Source: Lawsonibacter asaccharolyticus (GTDB taxonomy: Bacteria; Bacillota; Clostridia; Oscillospirales; Oscillospiraceae). Taken from it: a stretch of DNA of 64,000 bases. The first letter of the stretch is position 1, and the number at the start of each line of letters is the position of its first letter. Location: contig BFBT01000001.1 of the NCBI GenBank assembly GCA_003112755.1, positions 2,666,001-2,730,000 of the forward strand, written 5' to 3'. Under the pieces are notes generated by a model. That model was given only the letters and a program-made list of their open reading frames with translations. It was not told where the DNA came from and did no database searches. The position numbers and the translations under genes are program-made. Positions 1 to 7,134 of the stretch are shown here, in pieces.

Positions 1-1
1 G

Positions 2-922
2 AACCAGAGCGGGCCGACTACCTACGTAGCTCATGGCTATGTTTTCAAGAACCACATTCTCCCCGGACTGGGGGAGATCCCACTCTCTGAATTGACCGTG
101 GAGCAGGTGGGAAATTTTCTGGAGGAGCGACGGCGCTTTGGCGGTCACCGGCCAGAAAGCCCCGAATACCCAGGGCTGGGGGAGCATACCATGCGGCACA
201 TCCACCGCCTGCTCCAGCAATGTCTGGATCAGGCGATCCGAGATGGGCTGATAGCGGACAACCCCGCCCGTAGGTTTCACTACCCAAAGCCCAAGAAGGT
301 CAGCGCCAATGTGCTGACACCGACAGAGGTGGAGGACTATCTGGACGCGGCGGAGCGGCTGGGCCACCTCTCCATGTGCTTGCTGGCGCTGACGGCGGGG
401 CTTCGGCAAGGCGAACTGATTGCCCTAAAATGGAGCGACCTGGACACGAAGGAGCGGACGCTGACCATCACTGAGAATCGCTCGGTGGAGCGACGGGAGC
501 TGGTGGAGTATGAAGACGGCACCAGGATCGTCAGTCTGACCCAGGAAGCGGTTGAACTCCTGCGCCTGGAACACGCTAAACACCCAGGAAGTCCGCTCAT
601 GTTCATGCACCCGGCCACCCAGAGGCCCTACTCACCCCAGATGGTGCGCCGGCTGCATAATGAGATCATCCAAGAGGCCGGGCTGGATCATATCCGGTTC
701 GCAGATCTCCGGCACACCTGCGCCGTCCTATCGCTGCAAAATGGAATGGATACGAAAGAGGTTTCTCAGATGCTGGGCCACTTCAGGACCGCAATGACAC
801 GGCAGAACTATGCCCCCTATCTGGCCCATATTGCCGCCAAAGGCGAAAACAAGCCCAATGAAGCATCCACGGAAGATCTCAGGGAAGCAGCAAATATTCT
901 CGATAATCTTCTGAAATTCTGA
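2..922 (+). CDS. Tyrosine integrase, 5' end outside window
   Basis: Site-specific recombinase of the phage/ICE integrase family. The reading frame is open from base 2 and already encodes the core-binding domain, so the start lies upstream; the TTG at 92 is not the true start. The catalytic domain shows the first Arg in TAGLRQGE, a GH in MLGHF and a terminal NYAPY with the candidate nucleophile Tyr. The usual HDLRHT box reads ADLRHT, so the catalytic His before the Arg is Ala. A DUF6809-like gene follows 54 bases downstream, as in the element near 49 kb. Family is certain; activity is doubtful because of the His to Ala change. Confidence 0.9.
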   Translation, partial: NQSGPTTYVAHGYVFKNHILPGLGEIPLSELTVEQVGNFLEERRRFGGHRPESPEYPGLGEHTMRHIHRLLQQCLDQAIRDGLIADNPARRFHYPKPKKVSANVLTPTEVEDYLDAAERLGHLSMCLLALTAGLRQGELIALKWSDLDTKERTLTITENRSVERRELVEYEDGTRIVSLTQEAVELLRLEHAKHPGSPLMFMHPATQRPYSPQMVRRLHNEIIQEAGLDHIRFADLRHTCAVLSLQNGMDTKEVSQMLGHFRTAMTRQNYAPYLAHIAAKGENKPNEASTEDLREAANILDNLLKF

Positions 923-976
923 TGGATATTCTGCGGAAGATGTGGTATATGTTTGGGGCACAAGGAGATGATGACG

Positions 977-1291
977 ATGGAAAACAAACTGCTCAAAGAG
1001 CTGTATGATTACTTTTATGTCCGCCCGGAGCTTGATGAACAGGAGAACGAAGTGGAGGAGTGCCACAAAGCATTGATCGAGGCGCTGGCAAAGCCGGAAC
1101 GCAAGCTGGTGTTACGAATCATTGATGCCCAGAACTTGATTATAGAACAGACCTCCCTCGACAGTTTTACTGCCGGCTTTGAACTGGCGTGGAGGCTCTC
1201 AATAGAACTGCAAAATGAAGAAAACGAGCGCTCATTCTCCTGTCGGGCCAGGAGAACGGGCGCTCATTGTGTATGGGAAGACGAAATATAA
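977..1291 (+). CDS. DUF6809-like small protein
   Basis: About 104 residues, mostly helical and acidic. It resembles the protein at 48969-49271 in layout: an N-terminal LxxLYxxxxxP region, a central K-L-x-L-R-I-I-x-A-x-N segment and a C-terminal GFELAWRL helix. I place it in the DUF6809 group from memory of the family; function unknown. AAGGAG at 962-967 favours the ATG at 977, with 968 and 971 as alternatives. Both copies in the window adjoin integrase genes, suggesting a role in element biology. The last 20 or so residues are unlike the other copy and run through an imperfect hairpin, so the tail may be read-through into former non-coding DNA. Confidence 0.6.
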   Translation: MENKLLKELYDYFYVRPELDEQENEVEECHKALIEALAKPERKLVLRIIDAQNLIIEQTSLDSFTAGFELAWRLSIELQNEENERSFSCRARRTGAHCVWEDEI

Positions 1292-1296
1292 AATGA

Positions 1297-1327
1297 GCCT
1301 GGGCAGCCCTCGAAAAGCTGCCCAGGC
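1297..1327. terminator. Hairpin between convergent genes
   Basis: Perfect 11-bp arms (GCCTGGGCAGC and its complement) with a 9-base loop, lying between the plus-strand DUF6809 gene and the minus-strand anti-sigma gene. Position fits a bidirectional terminator, although the T run is weak. Confidence 0.6.
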
Positions 1328-1347
1328 ATTCTGCTTGTAGGCTTGGT

Positions 1348-2010
1348 TCAGCGTTCCCACAGAAGGACCGCATCCGCCACAGCCTGCTCAAATTCGGCCT
1401 GCGCCAGACCGGGGAGTTCCAGATAATCTCCCACCAAATAGTAGACCGCATCCACCTGCCGATCCACCTGATAGGTGGCTGTCTCAAAGTCGGTCAGCAG
1501 CCCGTTGCCGATGCACAAATGTCCCTCACGGTTCGGCATCACATCCGAGCGAAGGGTACGGTCAAAATAGAGGAAAACAGCATTCCGTCCGTCCACCTCC
1601 CGGCTGAAGCCGTGGAAAGAATCGTAGCTCCCGCCGTGATAGTAGAGGTCGATCACCTCATCCACCGCAAGCTCTGCCGTCACCAGACCGTCCGTATAGG
1701 ATACCGGCTGCGGAACATCGGCCGCACCCGCCAAAACAATGGAAAAAATCAGCATGACCGCCACGGCGATCAGAACCGCCCGTCGGCGCCCACGGGAAAA
1801 CTTCTTCTTCACTCCCTGGAGAACACGGGCTTCCGTTTCCGACTCCTGAGAGAGCGAGGGGACAGGAGCCTCCTCCTTCATTTCCGCCAAACAGGCGCGG
1901 CATTCCTGGCATTGTGCCACATGGGCTTCGATCTCCTGCTTGCTGGCCTCGCTGCACAGCCCGTCGCAGTACAGGGGCAGCAGGTCGCGGATGATATCAC
2001 ATTTCATCAT
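1348..2010 (-). CDS. Anti-sigma factor, zf-HC2 type
   Basis: Predicted membrane-anchored anti-sigma factor that would hold the adjacent ECF sigma factor inactive. The first 40 residues carry a zinc-binding anti-sigma pattern (CDIIRDLLPLYCDG, then HVAQCQECRACL). A single membrane helix follows at about residues 77-95 (AVLIAVAVMLIFSIVL), leaving a C-terminal extracytoplasmic domain of roughly 120 residues of unknown fold. The start overlaps the sigma stop (ATGATGA), with AGGAGG just upstream, so the pair is translationally coupled. The inducing signal cannot be read from the sequence. Confidence 0.85.
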   Translation of the reverse strand: MMKCDIIRDLLPLYCDGLCSEASKQEIEAHVAQCQECRACLAEMKEEAPVPSLSQESETEARVLQGVKKKFSRGRRRAVLIAVAVMLIFSIVLAGAADVPQPVSYTDGLVTAELAVDEVIDLYYHGGSYDSFHGFSREVDGRNAVFLYFDRTLRSDVMPNREGHLCIGNGLLTDFETATYQVDRQVDAVYYLVGDYLELPGLAQAEFEQAVADAVLLWER

Positions 2011-2477
2011 AACCCCTCCTTGATTTTCTGTTTCGCACGATAATAAGTCACTCTGGCCCAGTTTTCAGATTTGCCGAACAATTCGCCGATCTGCGTATAA
2101 GGTAGTTCCGCAAAGACCCGCAGGGTAAACACCTCCCGGTATGGCTCTGGCAGAGCATGGAGCCGCTGATGGATCTGGCGGGCATTTTCCTGGATGAGCA
2201 AATCCTCTTCTACATTCTGAGGGGAGGTCATCTGCTCCAGAGCCTCATCTCCCGCCTGCCGCTTTGCCTTTCTCAAGTAGGAGAGCCAACAGTTCTTCCC
2301 AATTTGGCACAACCATACGGACAGCCGGCATTTTCCTTGAAAGGAGGCGCTGTGTTCAATGGCGCGGCAGAAGGTCTCCTGAGTCAATTCTTCCGCCAAC
2401 GCTTGGTTCCCACAGAGTCCTGCCAGATAGTGGTACACCACTGGGAACTGCTCCTTGTACAACTGATCGAAATCCAT
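2007..2477 (-). CDS. ECF RNA polymerase sigma factor
   Basis: Sigma-70 family, ECF subgroup, about 156 residues. Region 2 is at the N-terminus (AEELTQETFCRAIEH, then a WLSYLRKAKR stretch). Region 4 is at the C-terminus (LPEPYREVFTLRVFAELPYTQIGELFGKS, written here as one helix-turn-helix region). I chose the ATG at 2477 because GAGGTG lies 6 bases upstream; an in-frame ATG at 2486 is possible. Cotranscribed with its anti-sigma gene. A SigX-like promoter directly upstream suggests autoregulation. Confidence 0.88.
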   Translation of the reverse strand: MDFDQLYKEQFPVVYHYLAGLCGNQALAEELTQETFCRAIEHSASFQGKCRLSVWLCQIGKNCWLSYLRKAKRQAGDEALEQMTSPQNVEEDLLIQENARQIHQRLHALPEPYREVFTLRVFAELPYTQIGELFGKSENWARVTYYRAKQKIKEGL

Positions 2478-2504
2478 CCACATCACCTCGCTTTCTGCCT
2501 ATAT

Positions 2505-2530
2505 GACGCACATCGGTACGAGTTGTTACA
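2505..2530 (-). promoter_or_regulatory. ECF-type promoter of the sigma operon
   Basis: On the minus strand: TGTAAC (2530-2525), a 16-base spacer, then CGTC (2508-2505). This matches the SigX/SigW-type -35/-10 pattern known in Firmicutes and lies 28 bases before the sigma start, so the sigma factor probably transcribes its own operon. Confidence 0.6.
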
Positions 2531-2762
2531 AAATTAATGCTGCCTTTTATTTTCTGGCGAGAACAACTTTGCCGCTTGTTTTTGAAAGAGTGAGCGATCA
2601 AGCAAGCTGTGCGATGAGCACAGACAGTCGGTTGCTGAACATCCGACCTACAGTCACGGCACTTGCCGCCAGCTTCGCCCTGTGGGCCACTGTATGGGTC
2701 CGAAGCTGCGGCGGTCAAAGAGATACCCGTACAGGTCCAACAGCCGCAACAACTACTTTTCA
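2531..2762. other. Intergenic, no gene recognised
   Basis: Open frames exist on both strands, but none has a convincing ribosome site or a recognisable protein. It separates the sigma operon from the Fic/restriction operon. Confidence 0.5.
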
Positions 2763-2808
2763 AAGGTTCAACTATATCATTTTCGTTAAAATGATATAGT
2801 TGAACCTT
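2763..2808. repeat. Perfect 21-bp inverted repeat
   Basis: Arms 2763-2783 and 2788-2808 are exact complements around the 4-base loop CGTT. It abuts the -35 box of the Fic promoter. The inner half (ATCATTTT / AAAATGAT) recurs in weaker form at 2844-2863. It could be a regulator operator, or the terminator stem of an upstream transcript; no T run supports the latter. Confidence 0.75.
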
Positions 2809-2835
2809 GACACGAGCAAGATTACTTGATATAGT
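2807..2835 (+). promoter_or_regulatory. Sigma-A promoter of fic/hsd operon
   Basis: TTGACA (2807-2812), exactly 17 bases, TATAGT (2830-2835). An imperfect ATCATT...AATGAT repeat at 2844-2863 lies just after the expected start of transcription. With the upstream palindrome it brackets the promoter like paired operators. Confidence 0.75.
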
Positions 2836-2889
2836 TTAATTGTATCATTATAAGCAAAATGATGAAATTGACCTAAAGTGAGGTACAGG

Positions 2890-3948
2890 ATGCGCACCTA
2901 CGATTTTACCAAAAACTATGAAAAGCTGCTTGTCCCGGATATCGTGGCCCTGCTGACTCAGATTCATGAATACAAGGGAGAACAGGCTCTGTTTATCGAG
3001 GCCAAGGCCGATACCCTGACCAAACTGGTGGAGATCGCCAAGATCCAGAGCACCGAGGCCTCCAACAAAATCGAGGGCATTTATACCTCGGACGAGCGCC
3101 TGAAAAAGCTGGTGCAGGACAAGACCACCCCCCGCACCCGGAACGAGCAGGAGATCGCTGGCTACCGGGATGTGCTGGCCACCATCCATGAGAGCTTTGA
3201 CTATATCCCACCCAAAGCCTCTATGATTCTGCAGCTCCATCGTGATCTCTATAAATTCAGCGGCGCGTCCTACGGCGGGCACTATAAAACAGCGGACAAT
3301 GTAATCGCCGAGACGGATACTCAGGGAAATAAAAGCATTCGTTTTCAACCCCTTCCGGCCTGGGAGACGCCGGAGGCGGTGGACAGCCTCTGCCGAGCCT
3401 ACGAGGAGGCTGTGGGGAAGGGTGACATGGATCCGCTGCTGCTGATTCCCATGTTCATTCTGGACTTCCTCTGTATTCATCCCTTTAACGATGGTAACGT
3501 CCGTATGAGCCGCCTGCTGACCCTGCTGTTGCTCTACCGGGCAGGCTATATCGTGGGCAAATATATCAGTATTGAAAAACTCATTGAGGAGAGCAAGGAA
3601 ACCTATTATGAGACCTTCCAGCAGAGCTCCCAGGGATGGCACGAGGGAACCAGCGACTACGCCCCCTTTGTGCGCTATACCCTGGGCGTAGTGGCGGCGG
3701 CCTACCGGGACTTTTCCACCCGTGTGCAGGTCCTGGCCGTCAGCGGCATGAGCAAGCCGGACCGTATCCGGGAGATCATCAAGGGTACCCGTGGGAAGGT
3801 TACCAAGGCAGAGATCATCCAGCAGTGTCCCGATATTAGTAAAATCACGATACAGCGCACTCTGGCCGACCTGCAGAAGAGCGGGGAAATTCTGAAACTC
3901 AGCGGCGGGCGCTATACCGCCTATATTTGGAACCGGGAAAAGGAGTAA
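2890..3948 (+). CDS. Fic family protein with winged-helix tail
   Basis: Fic-domain enzyme, 352 residues, predicted to transfer AMP or another nucleotide moiety to a target protein. The active motif is HPFNDGNVRMSR at residues 197-208 (catalytic His197); the usual glycine/lysine after GN is Val. An N-terminal SNKIEG at 58-63 fits the inhibitory-helix motif (S/T)xxxE(G/N), so the protein is probably self-inhibited. The last 80 residues look like a winged-helix DNA-binding domain (KGTRGKVTKAEIIQQ), making it a candidate regulator of its own promoter. GTGAGG fits the ATG at 2890 better than the GTG at 2878. It ends 6 bases before hsdM, so it is part of the restriction operon. Confidence 0.88.
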   Translation: MRTYDFTKNYEKLLVPDIVALLTQIHEYKGEQALFIEAKADTLTKLVEIAKIQSTEASNKIEGIYTSDERLKKLVQDKTTPRTRNEQEIAGYRDVLATIHESFDYIPPKASMILQLHRDLYKFSGASYGGHYKTADNVIAETDTQGNKSIRFQPLPAWETPEAVDSLCRAYEEAVGKGDMDPLLLIPMFILDFLCIHPFNDGNVRMSRLLTLLLLYRAGYIVGKYISIEKLIEESKETYYETFQQSSQGWHEGTSDYAPFVRYTLGVVAAAYRDFSTRVQVLAVSGMSKPDRIREIIKGTRGKVTKAEIIQQCPDISKITIQRTLADLQKSGEILKLSGGRYTAYIWNREKE

Positions 3949-3954
3949 GAGAAC

Positions 3955-5121
3955 ATGATCACTGGTGAACTGAAAAACAAGATCGACCGCCTCTGGGAGA
4001 CCTTCTGGACTGGCGGCATTACCAACCCCCTGGATGTGGTGGAACAGATGACCTATCTCATGTTCATCCACGACCTGGACGCCGCCGACAACCAGCGGGC
4101 CAAGGAGAGCGCTATGCTGGGGTTGCCCCACAAGAGCATCTTTGCCGGCGAGGTGCAGGTGGGGGAGCGGACCATTCCGGGCAATCAGCTCAAATGGTCA
4201 GTGTTCCACGATTTTCCCGCCGGACAGATGTATTCCGTCATGCAGGAGTGGGTGTTCCCCTTCATCAAGAACCTCCACGCCGACAAGGACAGCGCCTACG
4301 CCAAGTACATGGGGGACGCCATTTTCAAGATCCCCACGCCTCTGATGCTGGACAAGATCGTCACCGCCATGGACGAGATCTACGCCCAGGCGGAGCAGAT
4401 CCACGACGCCGATGTCCGGGGCGACATCTACGAATACCTCCTGTCCAAAATCGCCACCGCCGGGGTTAACGGCCAGTTCCGCACCCCCCGGCACATCATC
4501 CGCATGATGGTGGACATGATGGCCCCCCGGGCGGATGATGTGATCTGCGACCCGGCCTGCGGTACCGGCGGCTTCCTGGTGGCGGCGGGGGAGTACCTGA
4601 AGGAGAACCGCAAAGAGGAGATCTTCTACGACCGGGTGAAGAAGGACCACTACATGAACCACATGTTCCATGGCTACGACATGGACCGCACCATGCTGCG
4701 CATCGGGGCCATGAACATGATGACCCACGGCATCGACAACCCCTACATTGAGTATCGGGACAGCCTCAGCGACCAGAACATCGACCGGGAGAAGTACACC
4801 CTCATTTTGGCTAATCCCCCCTTCAAGGGGAGTCTGGACGCGGACATCGTGTCCGCCGACCTGTTGAAGGTGTGTAAGACCAAGAAAACCGAGCTGTTGT
4901 TCCTGGCCCTCTTTCTTCGGATGCTCAAAGTGGGCGGGCGGTGCGCGGTCATCGTGCCCGACGGGGTGCTGTTCGGCTCCTCCAAGGCCCACAAGGATAT
5001 TCGCAAGGAGATCGTGGAGGGCAACCGGCTGGAGGCGGTGATCTCCATGCCCAGCGGGGTGTTTAAGCCCTACGCCGGGGTGTCCACGGCGGCACGGATG
5101 ATGTGTGGTTTTACGACATGA
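3955..5121 (+). CDS. hsdM: Type I methyltransferase HsdM, N-terminal part
   Basis: N6-adenine DNA methyltransferase subunit of a type I restriction-modification system. It has the HsdM N-terminal helical domain, then the SAM-binding motif DPACGTGGF at residues 199-207 and the catalytic NPPF at 287-290. After GVSTA the frame runs into ARMMCGFTT and a TGA at 5119-5121. Related HsdM proteins continue with a short strand and then GGTD.VWFYDMK, which is found here in another frame. About ten codons appear deleted, with loss of frame. The C-terminal domain that contacts HsdS is therefore detached and the subunit is probably inactive. Confidence 0.9.
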   Translation: MITGELKNKIDRLWETFWTGGITNPLDVVEQMTYLMFIHDLDAADNQRAKESAMLGLPHKSIFAGEVQVGERTIPGNQLKWSVFHDFPAGQMYSVMQEWVFPFIKNLHADKDSAYAKYMGDAIFKIPTPLMLDKIVTAMDEIYAQAEQIHDADVRGDIYEYLLSKIATAGVNGQFRTPRHIIRMMVDMMAPRADDVICDPACGTGGFLVAAGEYLKENRKEEIFYDRVKKDHYMNHMFHGYDMDRTMLRIGAMNMMTHGIDNPYIEYRDSLSDQNIDREKYTLILANPPFKGSLDADIVSADLLKVCKTKKTELLFLALFLRMLKVGGRCAVIVPDGVLFGSSKAHKDIRKEIVEGNRLEAVISMPSGVFKPYAGVSTAARMMCGFTT

Positions 5122-5420
5122 AAGCGGACGGCTTCTCCCTGGACGACAAGCGCACCGAGGTAAAGGAGAACGACATCCCCGATATTGTGGCCCGATTCCA
5201 CAACCGTGAGGGGGAAAAGGCGCGGGAACGCACCGAGCAGTCCTTCCTGGTGCCCAGGGAGGAGATCGCCGCCAACGGCTATGACCTCTCCATTAACAAG
5301 TACAAGAAGGTCGAGTATGTCCCCGTGGAGTACCCCTCCACCCAGGAGATTCTGGCTGACCTCAACGAGCTGGAGATGGAGATCACCAAGGGTCTGGCGG
5401 AGTTGGAGGAGATGGTGTGA
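5103..5420 (+). pseudogene. hsdM: HsdM C-terminal part, out of frame
   Basis: Encodes the normal C-terminal end of HsdM (WFYDMKADGFSLDDKRTEVK through LAELEEMV) in a different frame from the N-terminal part. Family homology begins at about 5090 (GGTDDVWFYDMK). No good start or ribosome site precedes it. Its TGA overlaps the HsdS start by TGATG, the spacing of an originally intact hsdM-hsdS junction. The likely cause is a deletion between short GGCGG-type repeats. Confidence 0.82.
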
Positions 5421-6547
5421 TGGCGAGATTGGGGGATATTGCAACTTATATCAATGGATTTGCCTTTAAGCCATCCGACTGGTCCGATTCTGGTGTTCCC
5501 ATTATTCGCATACAGGATTTAACAGGTAATAGCTATCAAGCAAATAGATATAGTGGAGAATATGACAAAAAATATGAAGTACTTCCAGGAGATGTATTGA
5601 TTTCCTGGTCGGCGAGTTTGGGTATCTATGTGTGGACAGGCGAAAGAGCTGTGCTCAATCAGCACATTTTCAAGGTAGTTTTTGATAAATGTGAGGTTGA
5701 TAAAAGTTTTTTTGTACATCAAGTACAGAATATCTTAGAAAAAGCCGCATCATCAGCTCACGGTGCAACAATGAAGCATCTGACAAAGCCTGTTTTTGAT
5801 GCTCTGCCGTTCTATCTCCCTCCATTAGAGGAACAGCGCCGCATTGCCGCCCTGCTGGACAAGGTCAGCGACCTGATCGCCAAGCGCCGAGCGCAGCTGG
5901 ACAAGCTGGATCTGCTGGTCAAAGCCCGGTTTGTGGAGATGTTTGGGGACCCACTTTTAGATAGCGGCAAATATCCAAAAGTTCCACTGGGTAGTTTAGC
6001 AGAGGTTGGGTCAAGCAAAAGAATTTTTGAAAAAGAATATGTCAGCGAAGGTGTTCCGTTCTATCGAACAAAGGAGATAGTTGAATTATCAAAAGGAAAT
6101 CGGATTACAACTGAACTGTTTATTACAAGAGAGCGATATGATGAAATCAGTCGCGAATACGGTGTACCACAGACTGGTGATTTACTTATATCAGCAGTTG
6201 GGACCATAGGCGTAATTTGGATTGTCGATGGAAAAAATGACTTTTATTTCAAAGACGGTAATCTGCTGCGTGTAGTTACATCAGAAAAATTTGTACCCAT
6301 CTATTTGAAACATTTGCTGGAATCATTGATTGGCGCTTATAAACTGGAAATGTCTTCAGGCACAGCTTATGCGGCATTGACCATATCAGCATTGAAGGAA
6401 TTATTGGTTTATGAAGTCCCGATCGCAGAGCAGGAACAATTCGCAATCTTTGTCGAGCAAATTGATAAATCAAAATTGACGATTCAGCAGAGCCTTGATA
6501 AACTGGAGACATTAAGGAAATCCTTGATGCAGGAATATTTTGGGTGA
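5420..6547 (+). CDS. hsdS: Type I specificity subunit HsdS
   Basis: DNA recognition subunit of the type I system, 375 residues. Two target-recognition domains (about 1-130 and 190-330) each precede a conserved helical spacer. The first spacer is LPPLEEQRRIAALLDKVSDL with its long coiled coil; the second is IAEQEQFAIFVEQIDKSK. The ATG at 5420 overlaps the hsdM stop, with GGAGGA upstream. Both recognition domains are AT-rich and the central spacer is GC-rich, a mosaic typical of domain exchange between hsdS alleles. Confidence 0.92.
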   Translation: MARLGDIATYINGFAFKPSDWSDSGVPIIRIQDLTGNSYQANRYSGEYDKKYEVLPGDVLISWSASLGIYVWTGERAVLNQHIFKVVFDKCEVDKSFFVHQVQNILEKAASSAHGATMKHLTKPVFDALPFYLPPLEEQRRIAALLDKVSDLIAKRRAQLDKLDLLVKARFVEMFGDPLLDSGKYPKVPLGSLAEVGSSKRIFEKEYVSEGVPFYRTKEIVELSKGNRITTELFITRERYDEISREYGVPQTGDLLISAVGTIGVIWIVDGKNDFYFKDGNLLRVVTSEKFVPIYLKHLLESLIGAYKLEMSSGTAYAALTISALKELLVYEVPIAEQEQFAIFVEQIDKSKLTIQQSLDKLETLRKSLMQEYFG

Positions 6548-6556
6548 AGGAATATC

Positions 6557-7114
6557 ATGGATAATATTACATTTGATATTAACACTCTATCATTACTTGT
6601 TTCTGTAATTGCTGTATTTATCTCAATTTATGCAATTACTGCCCAGAACAGAGGTGTTGTATTTGAACATCGACTATCAATTTATGTTGAAACGCAGACC
6701 ATTTATAGCCAATACAAAAAAATCATGGGAAAAGCGTCTCAAGTAGAGTTCCAAAGACAAAAAAGTTTGATTGCAACAATCCTATTTGGTTTCAACACTG
6801 ATGAAGGAGAGCTTATAGAGAAATATCTTAATTTATCCAGCAACGAAAGCACAGATGCTCTTGTTGAATATATGGACACATACATATCGAAATACCTAAG
6901 CAATTCCTTGGTTGAGAACTGCAAAATATTCTACAATGAAGATATAAGCACTCAGGTTGGAAAACTCTACTCGTCATATGATATTTTTCGAATGACTTTT
7001 TTGGTATACACAGAAGAAGAAATGATGCAAGCTTATCAAGAGATCAAGGCAGTTTTAAATGAATTTCAGCAAAAGAATATCCTTAAAAAGATGAAAAGAA
7101 AACTGCCGATTTGA
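6557..7114 (+). CDS. Unknown AT-rich protein with one membrane helix
   Basis: A 185-residue protein not recognised. An N-terminal hydrophobic helix (SLLVSVIAVFISIYAITA, about residues 11-28) is followed by a soluble, largely helical domain rich in Tyr, Glu and Lys. It sits 9 bases after hsdS and 20 bases before hsdR on the same strand, so it is almost certainly cotranscribed with the restriction system. Base composition is much more AT-rich than hsdM or hsdR, which suggests separate acquisition. It could be an accessory defence component or a passenger; nothing in the sequence decides. Confidence 0.7.
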   Translation: MDNITFDINTLSLLVSVIAVFISIYAITAQNRGVVFEHRLSIYVETQTIYSQYKKIMGKASQVEFQRQKSLIATILFGFNTDEGELIEKYLNLSSNESTDALVEYMDTYISKYLSNSLVENCKIFYNEDISTQVGKLYSSYDIFRMTFLVYTEEEMMQAYQEIKAVLNEFQQKNILKKMKRKLPI

Positions 7115-7134
7115 TTTGAACGAGGTGACACCCC

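Noticed and set aside
2848..4131. Long minus-strand frame opposite fic and hsdM
   Set aside because: It is the shadow of two well-supported genes and has no ribosome site or recognisable domain.
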